A stretch of DNA of 64,000 nucleotides, taken from the NCBI GenBank assembly GCA_027924585.1, contig BSBM01000076.1, positions 2,928,501-2,992,500 on the forward strand, read 5' to 3'. Source of the DNA: Larix kaempferi (lineage: Eukaryota; Streptophyta; Pinopsida; Pinales; Pinaceae). The translations under genes were made by a program, and so were the position numbers. This document shows positions 36,731 to 47,955 of this stretch, in pieces (positions within the stretch are counted from its first letter, which is position 1; each line of letters starts with the position of its first letter). The notes under the pieces are model-generated. The model was given only the letters and a program-made list of their open reading frames with translations, had not been told where the DNA came from and searched no databases.

Positions 36731-37331
36731 GGAACCTTTAAAATGTTGGGAATGTGGTGAACCACATTATTTTAAAAATTGTCCAATAAGAAGAAAAAGT
36801 TTTAACAACGTTCACACTGTACAAGAAGAGACTACAGTTGGAGATGTAGCAAGGAGCATGCCCAGAATTTGCGTAGCATTGGAGAACAGGCAAGCAGACC
36901 ATCAAACATCAGTGGTAGAAATTGAAGGTATCCTAAAAGATAAACCAATCTCTATATTAATTGATCCATGCGCAAAATTTAAGTTATGTTTCACCAAGAA
37001 TTGTAGAATTGTGTAAATTACAGTAGAGTAAATTTGAAAAGTCTTGGTTAGTTCAACTTGCTATAGGAACAAAAAGAAAAGTCACTAGTTTTGTGAACAA
37101 TTGTGAATTTATTATGAATAGTTTTACGACATATGTGAATTTAGGATCTTATGATTTATTGATAGGAATGGATTGGTTAGAAAAGCATAGAGTAATTCTG
37201 AACTGCTATGATAAAACTTTCTCATCCATAGACGAAGAAAGTAGACCTATAATAGTTAAAGGAATTCCAAGGAAAACTACTATTAGAGAAATTTTTGCTT
37301 TACAAATGAAAAGATTTGTTCGCAAAGGTTG
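36731..37331 (+). pseudogene. Ty3/gypsy element D zinc knuckle and protease
   Basis: Resumes after L-C with KCWECGEPHYFKNCP (about 36747-36790), a CX2CX3HX4C knuckle one residue shorter than the canonical spacing. Then comes a linker and the aspartic protease: ILIDPCAKF at about 36957-36980, where Asp-Ser-Gly-Ala has become Asp-Pro-Cys-Ala. After a frame change the text reads SYVSPRIVELC and then LGSYDLLIGMDWLEKHRVIL (37140-37200), the usual Ty3/gypsy protease tail. Stops lie at 37014 and nearby. X4 begins at 37332 and no RT of this element is seen again. Confidence 0.85.
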
Positions 37332-37939
37332 TGTTACCAACTATTTTGTACAATAGTTGAAATTCTATTGAGCCGCCAGTTATTGAACATGATCCATGTT
37401 CATTTCCAAAGTTCAGAGGTTCAGATGTTCCAGACTTAGCCTATTTTGGCTAGACTTTTAATTTTTTGTTTTGAAATGACCATGCCCCATGGGGTTTGTA
37501 ATAAAGTGTGCTAGTATGGTGGTCTGAGTGGCTCGGTTCCCTAGAACTTGACAACCAAATAAGGTATTCCAAGGATTTTTTTTCCCTTATCGATTATGCT
37601 TTGTCTTTAGTCGAGTAATAATCGATGAGTTTTTCTCCTACACCTCCAAAGCTGGAATGCTCGAATTTGGCAGTTAGGCCTTAGGGGGTTATTAGAGTCT
37701 AACTGTAAAATATGAACATACTAGACACTATTGATGTGTTCTGTGGTCATTTCCTAGGTCCCTAGGTGTGTTAAAACATTGTCCGAAAAAACTTTTAGCT
37801 GACGTGCTCAACTTTTTTATTTTTTATTTTTTAATTATTAAATTTTTCAATTAATTAAGCCATTTTTCCTATGGCTTAATTGAAAATTTTCAATTTGTAA
37901 TAACTAAGTGGTTTGGGGGTGGATTTTGACAAATGGGGG
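37332..37939 (+). mobile_element. LTR fragment X4 (family X, 5' end)
   Basis: Starts TGTTACCAACTATTTTG, the X8-type start, and follows family X for about 0.6 kb (AGCCGCCAGT, CCTCCAAAGCTGGAATGC). It then meets L-F. No 3' end can be paired with it, so no target duplication can be checked. Confidence 0.75.
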
Positions 37940-39856
37940 TGTTATCACCAAACTTATGGTTGTTCCTATAGATGGATCCATAAGGATGGTAGAGGGGATG
38001 GGAAACCAAAGAGGTGAACCAAGATAGCCTCGACACCCAAATGGATGGTTGTCACGCCAATCGAGACAATCTTCACTTAATGTTATCTTAGCCCAAGAAA
38101 ATAATGGGGCAGACCCACATCTACTCCCGACAAGAGAGATCAGACCAAGACACCAGATCAAATCAAACACAGTGAAATAAGTAAGGTGTTAGGTGTAGTA
38201 AACCCTAGATCTATAGATGAAGTCACAGGGTGAATTATGGGTTGGATCAAGAGGCTTATGAGATATGAAATTGATCCAATGTGATTATACAAGTGACTTA
38301 TAGGCTTAATTAAGAGATCCAGGATCAAGGTATCAACAAATGATGAAAATATCCACTGCCTTGGGAACGGTGTCTAATGTAGGGAGGTTAAGAACAAGAT
38401 GGGGCTATCTAGTACCTCGTGATAGACTTGTTTGACAGGAATGACAATGTCACAGCACACATGTTCCAGACAGGGCATCTACAATAGGCAAAACTGCCTA
38501 CTTCAGGGAATGCGCATGGATTAGGGAGATCAGTACCTAGGGATTTGGGCCACTAGGAGTCCTCCAAGGATGACGCCTTGGAAAACCCACCTAGGGTTTG
38601 GCTTGGAATAGAAAACCCAGAAATGTTTTGCCACTTTGCCAAGTAATTAATGCTAGGGGAGTTTTAGATTATTTTGACTTAGGGTTTTGACAGTAAAATA
38701 ATGATGCCAATGGATTGGAACCAAGAAAAGAAGAACAAACCTGTAGATCTTACATGAGAAACCTTGTAGATACCTTGATGATGATCATCTATGTATTCTC
38801 GATTAATTTGAGAAGATTTGAGTGAGTGTTCTATGTAAATCAATTTGCCCAAGGAAGCCAATGCGCCCTCTCTCCTACACAACAAACGTCAACCATATCA
38901 AATTTGATGCATCAAGAGAAATAGACAAATGCTACAGAATAAATAACAAGATGAAATCATAGATCGCAATGATACTAATGAAAACCCCCTGATACAAGAG
39001 ATGCCAAAAGAACGAGTTGAGGAAGCCCTGCAAAAACGCCCAAGTGAAGTCGCTCTCCTGTAGACAAGACAAATTTTTCCACGAAAAATATAGATATCAC
39101 CACAAATACCCAAATGTTAGGATGCAATAGACTTTCCAATCACCATCGAAGAATATCAGATGCAAAGGAAACCCAAGAATATCTGCAAGAAGTTTTTATT
39201 ATTAAGATTCCAAGAGCCAAAGACCCTTTACAATGAGAAGCTCTCTCCTTTAAATAGGATGGAGAGATACCAAAACCCTAACCACCTTTTGAATGGATGG
39301 CTAAGGTTAAAAGATCAAAATGTTCTAATCTACGGTTGAGATGAGCTCAACACAAAGTACATGGATCAACTCAAAAATATAACATATCAATGGACAAAAT
39401 CGCCCTAGGAGAGGGGGTTCCACTCAAAATGACCAAATAACAAAAGATAAAGCTCATGGTAGGTCTAGGGGGCAATATCTAGCCTCCCTAGCCAGTCCCC
39501 ATGGCACAACAACATCAAAAGACCAAGCTAAGCACCAAATCGTGCTCCTCTGGGAAAGTTGTGAGCTTCCAAAGGCTCCAGAAAATCATGAAATGTGCCA
39601 GAGAGATGGGTGTGGGCCCCACTGAATGCTGAAACTGCTGTAGAAGGGGTGGAATCACACTCCTCATAAAAACTCATCCCATGCCATTTCCTTGCCTCAG
39701 TATCCCAAATCAAATCCTTCAATAGCCAATTTAACCATTTTGTATCCTTTGTAAATCATCTGGAAAGAAAAAAAATGCATGTAACTCTCTGTCTAGTCAC
39801 CCGGGCCCAAAACTGACTGCATCGATGTGTCCAGGAACAAAACAATATAGTAAAAA
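37940..39856 (-). mobile_element. LTR fragment L-F (family L, 3' part)
   Basis: The plus strand begins TGTTATCACCAAAC, and family L sequence runs to about 39856, where a hAT-like element starts. The minus strand is the LTR sense, with TATTTAAA at 39256-39249. The U3 half is missing. It is inserted in or abuts X4. Confidence 0.75.
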
Positions 39857-39966
39857 CCGTTGTTTTAAAAATCGGTGAAATCGGAATCGGAATCGGCCGA
39901 TTCATCGATTTAAGGCCGGACCGGTTCAAATCAGTCTCCAAATCGGATGGAGGACCGGTTCGACAC

Positions 39967-40204
39967 TGAACCGGTCCGGTCCAATTATTTTTGACAAAAA
40001 TCGGTTGGTTTTTTGGTGTGGGCTCGTGGGCCATTAAAAAATGATTTTTTTAATTTTTAACCTATATCCCCATGGTGCAGTAGTCCGAACCGGTCTGGTC
40101 CACCGATTTTTGACAAAAATCGGTCGGTTTTTTGGTGTGGGCCCGTGGGCCATTAGAAAATGGTTTTTTTAATTTTTAACCTATATCCCCATGGTGCAGT
40201 AGTA
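39967..40204. repeat. 119-bp tandem duplication inside the hAT-like element
   Basis: The block from TTTTGACAAAAATCGG through CCATGGTGCAGTAGT occurs twice, 119 bp apart, with only scattered differences. Confidence 0.75.
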
Positions 40205-40806
40205 CTTGATGATATTAATGGTAATGTTAAATTCTTAAAAGTGACATTCTCCTTACCATTAATTGTTTCAGGATGTTTGAGAGTGGTTCCAACCTCATCG
40301 GACTTCATATGCAAAAAGTAGATTTTTAGATCCCATTCAAAATTCAACAGACTTAATAGTTTTCAGGATTTTAGGATTGCAAGGTTTCCACCAGATTCTA
40401 TCATGTATGAAGGTATGGAATTGGCATTTAATCAAGCACATCAACCCCTATATGTACCTTGATGTTGGTGGTGTTGATTGTTGAATTCCTCTATCATGAC
40501 CTTAATAAAAATGTACTCTTCACTCATGCAAAATAACTTATCAAGCATGGGAAATTTTTTCTACGTTATCTTAACGATTGGATTAGGAAGTTTCATTGAA
40601 ATTGTAGTGAGTTGAGTCGTTGACGAATGTCCTTGGAGGATCAACTTTGAAATTCGAGTTAGAGGCAAGGGCTAGAGCCTAGAGGAGGGAGGCATAAGGT
40701 GCTATTGATGAATAGGATCCCAATATAGGCAATGATTCGTTGACATGTATGATTGATGATTTATATTTCACATTCATTTTCGTAAATGTCTTTGCTAATT
40801 TATTAA

Positions 40807-40810
<4 letters not shown>

Positions 40811-40842
<32 letters not shown>
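40811..40842. repeat. (AT)16 microsatellite
   Basis: Uninterrupted AT dinucleotides over 32 bases. Confidence 0.95.
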
Positions 40843-40844
<2 letters not shown>

Positions 40845-41310
40845 CATTTCCTCATTTCCACAATTTTGGGGGGTCACATTTCCCCTGTTTCAAAGTTTCT
40901 CCATTTCGTCCTTGTTTCCCCATTTCATGCAACTTAGGCTGAAATTGTTCAAACCCTCGTACAACAATTTTGAAGCAAACATGTGCCTGATATGACCTTT
41001 GCAGCAGTAAAAAGTCATGAAAATCACCTTAGAGGCTAAAAATAAATTGTGGGCATGGATGAAAGCAACCCTAAACAACAAGTATAGGTGCTCTTTGGCC
41101 TTCAAATAACAAGTCTGGGTCATAACAACAATCCTAAAATCTTGAAAATGTTGTTTTTCTTTCAAATTTAAATATTTTATGTATTTTTGAGTAAACCAAT
41201 TCATTAAATTCAAATCAGTCAATTTATGACCAATTCATTACCGATTCTGATTCCAATTCCGAGTTGATCCTCGACCGATTCTGAGTCCGATTTCGATTTT
41301 TCAAACATTG

Positions 41311-41850
41311 AGTAAAATGGCTTAATTAATTGAAAATTTTAATTATTAAAATAATAAAAAATAAAAAGTATCCAACACGTTCGATAAAAAAATTTCGGAC
41401 AACGTTTTAAACCACCTAAGGACCTAGGAAATGACCATATAACAGACTCATAGTGTCTAGTAGGTTCATATTCAACTGTTGGACTCTAATAACCCCCCAA
41501 GGCCTAACTGTCAAAATTGGGCATTCCAGCGTTGGAGGAAGCAAGAGAAAAACTCATCGATTATTACTCAGCTAAAGGAAAAGCATAATCGACAAGTGAA
41601 AAAACTACTTGGAATACCTTAGTTGACTGTCAAGTCTTAGGGAACCAAGCCACTCAAGACCCCCTACTAGCACACTTTTTACAAAAATCTCATGGGGCAT
41701 GGTCATTTCAACACAAAAATAAAACTGGCTAGCCAAAATTGGCTAAGTCTGAAAACTTGAACTTCTGATACTTTGGATATGAACATGGATCATGTTCAAC
41801 AACTAGTGGCTAAATGGAAGTTTAACTATTGTACAAAATAGTTGGTAACA
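41311..41850 (-). mobile_element. LTR fragment X5 (family X), 3' LTR start of a Tat-type element
   Basis: On the minus strand TGTTACCAACTATTTTG begins at 41850 and family X sequence runs leftwards to about 41311, where the hAT-like element cuts in. Directly upstream on the same strand are an untranslated stretch and the end of an integrase, the order expected for pol and 3' LTR. It is homologous to X4 in opposite orientation. Confidence 0.75.
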
Positions 41851-42810
41851 TTCAGCTCCAACTGTGGGAGGGGCACTCGTTTGATTTATGAATCAAAGAG
41901 AGTGTTTGAGAACCCTAATATGTATATTTCTTGCATGAAAACAAAAGTGTGTAAGCCCACATATACATGATAAAAATGCCAAAAAAGCTACCAACATAAA
42001 ATGAAATCTATTTACAACATTAATATACAGCATATGATACAAAGCAATATGTACATGAAATATAATACAAAATAAAGTATAAGCATATATGGTACAAAAT
42101 ATGATACAAAAAGTAGAAGTACATAAAACAAAACAAGAGAGGGTTTAGAAAAGCCCTGAAATGCCCCTATGGGCATTTTTTAGAGGTCGTTGTTGTAAAA
42201 CAGCTTCAATTGCTATGCATTCATAGGTAAATTCAACCTCTCTCCTTCCATAGTGTTGAGTATGAAAGAGTTTGTTCCGGAAAGGTCACATATAATAAAA
42301 GGGCCTCTCCAGACGCTGTCGAATTTTCCATGCTTGCCTGTTTTCTCCCTTCTTTTATCCCATAAGAGGACTATGTCCCCAATTTAGAAGGATCCAGGTC
42401 TAGCTGATTTGTCAAAAGTTCCCTTCACGCTCTCTTGATGTCTTAATAGTTGATCTAAATATGCTCTTCTATTCTCGCCGAGCTCGATAATCTAATTTAT
42501 TCTATGTTCCATCTCCTCCCCTTCTGAACCATATTCCATTAACATTCTAAAAACTAGTATCTGCATGCTGACAGGTAGCTCAGATGTGAGACCATATACT
42601 AACTCGAAGGGAGACTTCCCAGTAGAACTCTTCTTTGTGATTCTCTCAGCCCATAATGCATACTTGATCTTACTATTCCATGCTTTCTTATTATTACTCA
42701 CAGTTTTCTTAAGGATGTTCATCAAGTTTTTATTTGTGGACTCAGCAAGTCCATTTCCTTGTGGGTAATAGTCGGATGAATGGGATAGGGTAATGCCATA
42801 TTTAAAGCAC
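41851..42810 (-). pseudogene. Ty3/gypsy (Tat-type) integrase C-terminal half and 3' UTR
   Basis: On the minus strand from about 42810: SSDYYPQGNGLAEST (about 42785-42738, the third catalytic region around QGNG and E), then ALWAERITKKSSTGKSPFEL and LVYGLTSELPVSMQI. After stops and a frame change comes the C-terminal module with RGPFII (about 42290-42313), a GPY/F motif, ending near 42180. About 330 bp of AT-rich sequence separate it from the LTR start at 41850. The N-terminal integrase, RT and RNase H are gone; X6 sequence replaces them at about 42810. This links family X LTRs to a Tat-clade pol, by inference. Confidence 0.85.
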
Positions 42811-44364
42811 TTTTAAAGTGATTTTGGGCACTTTTTATACTAATATAGTTTGTTGGTTTTTGTTTTGTGACAGCAGATAGAAGGTTTTCAAGCACACATT
42901 TTGACCAACTTGGATGATCCAGAACCTTCATTGAACCTTACCTTTCCTTCCTTACTTTGCCTCTACAATTTGTAACATCTTTTCTCCATATCTATAAGGA
43001 GAAAGAGGAGTTCTTTTATTTCCAGTTTAGCATTGTAACTTATAATAAAAAGAATTTTGGAAGCAAGTTCACAAAGCTTGCTTCTCATCCCCCCAGGGGG
43101 GATTGGTGTCGGTTCAATTTCTGTCATTGTTGTCAATTTTCAAACTTTAACAAATTTTCACATTAGATTAGATTAACTTAAAATCAACCAAGTAAAATAA
43201 AATTTAAAGTCGTGGTCCAATCCAAATACTGGGCCATTGACTCTATCAGGACGTAGGAATATTTTTGTTTTCAGTTTTGCAGACCGTGTACTTTTTCACT
43301 ACAATTTTGTTCATCTTTTGCAAAAAGTAATTCGGATACTAACCCACTACCTCGGTAGTGTAGTAATTAGAAAACATTTCCTTTTTCAGTTATCTACAAT
43401 CAAAACACCACCTTGCTTTCCCAAAGTAAGGTTTCAGGACAGGGGCTTGCCCGAGTACTGGCCCGAAAAGAGACTCTTGGGGTATAAAAAGTAAAATATG
43501 TGTTCAATTTTGTTTTAAAATAAACAAGGCTTTGTCCCGAGTATGCTCTAGATCACTGCAACTGTGTCTGAACATGCTGATCAAACCAGAAAGGGGCTTA
43601 GTGACTAGTAATTAGTTCAACACTTCCCAATAAACCACCCATATACGAAAATCCAGCGTATGAATTTTTTGGCATAGTGTGGGAAAATTTCTCAAAGGAA
43701 GCAGGAACTACTAGGTAGCGACCTCGGAATACCGCTAGACTATACCCTCGTTTGGTCTAGTGTTGAACACCTCCCAGAGACTCTGATCCAGCCCACATTT
43801 CTGAGTGAGAAGCCACCTTGCCATAATCCGGAAATATTTCCAGTACCTTATGGTATATTAGAAATCCCCTCATCCATAATAAAAAAACTCATTACCACAA
43901 TAAATTTTAAAATTCACCAAGAACATTTGCACAACATTTTATTTCCAGCATTACAAGTAGCATTTCATTTTGACTCCATTTTTCAGCACTGATCTCTCTT
44001 ATTTATCATTGCAAATTATATTCAATTGTTATCATGTGTTGAATGAATTGATAATCATGTTTAATTTCTATGCTGCTTAAATCTTTATGTTGTTATGCTT
44101 TCAAGTTATATTGCAAATCTCTTGTGTCGGTTTTGTCATTATAAAAAACTCCTAAAAAACTAACTCATCCACCATAACTAGCTTAGCTTAATCATCCTTA
44201 GCAACTTTTAGGGTCCACCCCCCTTGGATTCGTTAGGGGTTTGCTTAAACGGAGGAGTCGAGATTCAAGTGATAGTACTTGACTCGAGGCTTGCCCCCAA
44301 GGACACACTTTGTGGCTTGAATATTTCTGCCACGTTTACCCCAGGTGTATTTCTGGTGGCAACA
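42811..44364 (+). mobile_element. LTR fragment X6 (family X, 3' part)
   Basis: Aligns with X8 from about 60646 to its end: GGCACTTTTTA..CTAAT.TAGTT.GCTGG, the ATCCCCCCAGGGGGGAT hairpin at 43087-43103, the CGTTAGG hairpin at 44231-44251, and the terminus GGTGGCAACA at 44364. The first 2.2 kb of the LTR are missing. No target duplication can be matched. Confidence 0.75.
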
Positions 44365-47068
44365 GACCCTAGACAACTTATGAAGGCTAGTGAACCTACT
44401 CAAGACCTCCTAGGGAAATGTGAAAGATGAAATAGGAAGAGATCGAGAGTGAATAGATCTAGATCTAGGATTTACAAGTGGACCCAAGGAGTTAGCGCTT
44501 GGTTGAAGAGGCTTATGAGATGGACAAATGTTCAACCAAAGAATGATTAGGCCACTTATGGGATTATATTGGTAGATCTAGATAGATATAATGCCAAAAA
44601 GAAAGACCCAAGTGGGGCTCACCCTTAAAATATGGAAGATGGTCAAAATGGGGCCGACAAGGTGAAGATCAAGGTGAAAGTGCACTAGAGGGATTGTTAC
44701 TCAATGGATCTATGGAATTGATGAGGAACAAGCAATACTCACATGATGGATCTAGATAAAGCTCACCTACCCAACAAGTGCAACTTCCCTTTCCTCAATG
44801 ACCTTTTTATCCCACCTGAAAACCACCAAAATTTCTATAACTCACTGTCTGATGGTTGAGCACATAATCTGACTGTACCATCATGTCTAGAGAAGGGGTA
44901 ATATGGTAATAACAAGTGGTTGGACCACCCCTCTCCTCTGTAGCGCCCTATCCAAAAATGCAAGTTCAATGCAACTGCTGGACTTGCCATTTCTGCATGG
45001 CAAAACTGGCCAAAAGTGGAATTATGCCTCTAACATCACTGGGAGTGCCTGAAACTGATAACAGAGTGTCTCAATGGACTCAGAAATTCCAAATCTACTG
45101 AAGATGAGTACCCATACACCCTATGGAAACATGTAAGATCATCTGTAGCCTCAGCCATACCTGGACATCAATAAAATAAATGATCTGAGAATAATAATAA
45201 CCATAAGAAGGTGCATCAATCATCATCTGAAACCTGTGTCCACTGTATGGAGCCATCAAAGGTGTATCAAAAGACCATATATCATCATCATACATCATCA
45301 CTTGTACAACTCATCACGGATCCCAAGGTTGACCTGGTCAAACTGGGTTTGACCAGGTCAAGACTGATCAAAATATGACCCAGGATAGAAAAGCCTACTG
45401 CTGCAAGTGCAAATGGTTAATACATGCTCTTTTAATCATTCTCATAGCAAGACTTGAAGTATTAAGCATCATTTCATTCGCAGTTAATAGATAATAGCAT
45501 AAAGCATAAGTTCAAATAATTATTTCCTTTACAAAAGAACCTCAAGGATGTACTCATTCTGTAGACATGATCAATTTGCTAGCAAAGGGTGAAGGTGAAA
45601 AGTGCAAGGCTAGGACAAGGGGATGACTCAACTGACTCAACACTGTGATACTTTGGATAAGGGAAAGGGAATACACACTTAAGCATGTGTTGGATAATAA
45701 ACACATAGGGAATGGCGATGTCTCACAAATGGAATAAGTTGTTTAGAGGAGTGCTTATTCAACCTTGGCAAATGTCTACAAATCACATCATTACATCTCA
45801 TTTCCTTGGCCAACAGTCTTTGGATATAGCATATATTTAACTACTGCTTTCTTTAGGCCTATATGACGCTTTTGGGGATTTTGCATGTGCTTAGAAGCAC
45901 AACTACTAAAGGTTTCATCTAGGGTGATTCTAGTTTCCAATTCATTTCATTTCATAACCCTTTTGGGGATTTTGCATGTGCTTATAAGCACAACTACTAA
46001 AGCTTTCATCCACGGTGCTTTTAGTTTCCAATTCATTACATTTCATAACCCTTTTGGGGATTTTGCATGTGCTTAGAAACACAACTACTAAAGCTTTCAT
46101 CCAAGGTGCTTTTAGTTTCCAATCAATTTCATTTCATAACCCTTTTGGGGATTTTGCATGTGTTTAGCAACACAACTACGCAAGCTTTTATCCATGGTGT
46201 TTATTCATTTAAGTTTCCGTAAATGATGGTAGTATAATTTGCTTCAGGTTTTAGCCAACACAACTCAGGCAACTAGGGGGACTCTCTACAATCAAGACCA
46301 AACATCGGGGAAACCGACTAGAGTGATCAAGGTATCAAATCCAACTCACCAAAGGGTAAGTTCTGTTTCCAACTCAGAGTCGAGACACAAACTAACAGGG
46401 ATGCTATCCAACACAGAGGAAAAAGTGGAGAGGTCCTCCATATTACAGTATGAGGTGTAAGTCAAGGTAAAAACCAAAAGTGGGGAAAGATAACGGATTG
46501 ATGGGGAGAGTGAAAGTGATGCCTAAGCTAGCAAGCCAAACAAAACGGGAATGATCATGCCCACACTCCTAGGAGGGTAAAACCAATGAGTATAAAACAA
46601 GAGCTTCTAAGTGTAAGTAATACAACCATTTAGATAATCAATAAAAACCATATTCATTTTATATAGATATACTGCCAAATCATGATTACTATATACTAAG
46701 TCAAGCTATCAAAATGACCAAAAGAGCAAGATAATAAAACCAATGCACATCATATACCTGTTGGGAAATATACATGTATCTGTTATCTGGATCACCTGTA
46801 ACCACTGAAACACTGTTGCCGATACTCTGGGCACTACACTGTATGGGATAAAAGGTCATCTCGGTTATCAAATCTGAGGTCAAGAGGCTCAACCTTGGCA
46901 TAAGGTCTGCTGCATGTCTGATTTGGGGCTGCTCTAATGTGTGACTAATCATAAGTAATACTACTCATCATAACTAATCTCACTGAAACTGTGTAAAGGC
47001 AAAGCTCAAAAATATATACTAAACTGCTCTGCAATCATGGTAGCCCGGCTACTATGGATGTGATAACA
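44365..47068 (-). mobile_element. LTR fragment L-J (family L), promoter deleted
   Basis: The plus strand ends GTAGCCCGGCTACTATGGATGTGATAACA at 47068 (the LTR start on the minus strand). The other end is cut at X6. Near 44790 U5-like sequence (GTGCAACTTCC) is joined directly to U3 sequence (CCTCAATGACC), losing about 1.2 kb that holds the core promoter in L-K. It contains a 91-bp tandem array. Confidence 0.75.
45869..46232. repeat. Four-copy 91-bp tandem repeat in L-J
   Basis: CTTTTGGGGATTTTGCATGT starts at 45869, 45960, 46051 and 46142, exactly 91 bp apart. Each unit contains GTGCTTAGAAGCAC, a small hairpin, and TAGTTTCCAAT. L-K has one copy at about 56700. The short open frame at 45885-46076 is repeat-derived. 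Confidence 0.9.
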
Positions 47069-47955
47069 GTGCCCAAACGCAATAAGCCAAAAAAAATCAG
47101 ATTTTAGACCGATAGCCTTATGTAATCTTGCATATAAAATTATTATCAAGATCATTTCTTGCAGGATTAATCCATACTTGTCAAAACATATGTTTGCTGA
47201 GCAATTTGGATTTTTGCATGACAGACAAATATTAGATGCTATTGGTATCACACGAAAATCTATTCACTCTATTAAACAAAAGAATATGAAGGGTATGCTT
47301 CTAAAAATAGACTTGGAAAAAGCATATGACAAAGTGGATTGGGTTTTTCTTAGATTAGTGGAGTGGAAGGCTCACTCTTATCAAAGTTGTTCTTATCAAT
47401 ATTCCAGTTTACTGATTGTCTTTCTTACGGGTTCCACTTTCTATCATCACCTCACTGAGAAAGCTTATTTTTAATTTCCTTTGGTCTGGAGCAACAGAGA
47501 AAGGTAAAATTATTATGGCAAGTTGGGACAGTCTTTCAATTCCAAAAGATTGTGGTGGATGGGGGATAAAAAATTTAACTTGGTTTAGTACTGCATTAAG
47601 ACTGAAGAGTTTTTGGTGTGGTCTATTTGGTAAAAGTCTATGGTCTAAAGTTTCGCATGGAAAATATATCAAAAAGGACTGCATTGCTTGGATTAGAAAC
47701 ACAAGGAAGGAAGTTTGGAATTCCTCTCCTATTTGGGAGTGATTTCTCAAAATTTACAAATGGTTGGGTAAAGATCTCACATGGAAAGTGGGAAATGGAA
47801 ACAATGTATTGATTGGAGTTGTTCCTATTATTGGATTGGGTGAAGACTATCAACTCTCTCCTTGTATTGTTAATTATTTGGCTGAGATTGAATTTTCTAC
47901 ATTGGAAAATATTAGGAAACCTAGCTGGATTAATCTGGAAAACAACTATTGGTAC
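47069..47955 (+). pseudogene. L1-type LINE reverse transcriptase remnant
   Basis: The plus strand encodes the RT start of a plant L1 LINE: DFRPIALCNLAYKI, then AEQFGFLHDRQILDAIG, then MLLKIDLEKAYDKVDWVFL (47100-47360). At about 47365 it jumps to the region after RT: KVVLINIPVYWLSF, FNFLWSGATEKGKI, GGWGIKNLTWF, then WKVGNGNNVLIG and a tail. The palm with F/YADD and the thumb are missing, so about a third of ORF2 is deleted. Several frame changes and a TGA after SPIWE add to the damage. It is flanked by L-J and L-G in the same orientation. Confidence 0.85.

Larger units (their letters stand above)
39857..41310. mobile_element. hAT-like DNA transposon or MITE derivative
   Basis: Imperfect terminal inverted repeats: left CGTTGTTTTAAAAATCGG, right end read inward CAATGTTTGAAAAATCGA. 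Flanks AGTAAAAA (39849-39856) and AGTAAAAT (41311-41318) match at 7 of 8 bases, an 8-bp duplication as in hAT elements. The inside has CCGGTTCGG-type GC patches, a 119-bp direct duplication and an (AT)16 tract. No transposase could be read, so superfamily is inferred from terminus and duplication length only. Confidence 0.55.

Noticed and set aside
39857-41310. hAT transposase reading frame in the DNA element.
   Set aside because: No conserved C-terminal dimerisation motif or long frame could be read on either strand.
37332-44364. X4 start and X6 end as one interrupted solo LTR.
   Set aside because: The flanks GGTTG and GACCC do not match, the middle part of the LTR is missing, and element D does not resume after 44364.
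45885-46076. Repetitive peptide frame as a small secreted protein.
   Set aside because: It is a translation of the 91-bp tandem repeat in L-J.
47069-47955. LTR retrotransposon carrying a captured LINE (L-G, LINE, L-J).
   Set aside because: No primer-binding site after the L-G end, no polypurine tract before L-J, and both LTRs are truncated; kept only as a finding to check.
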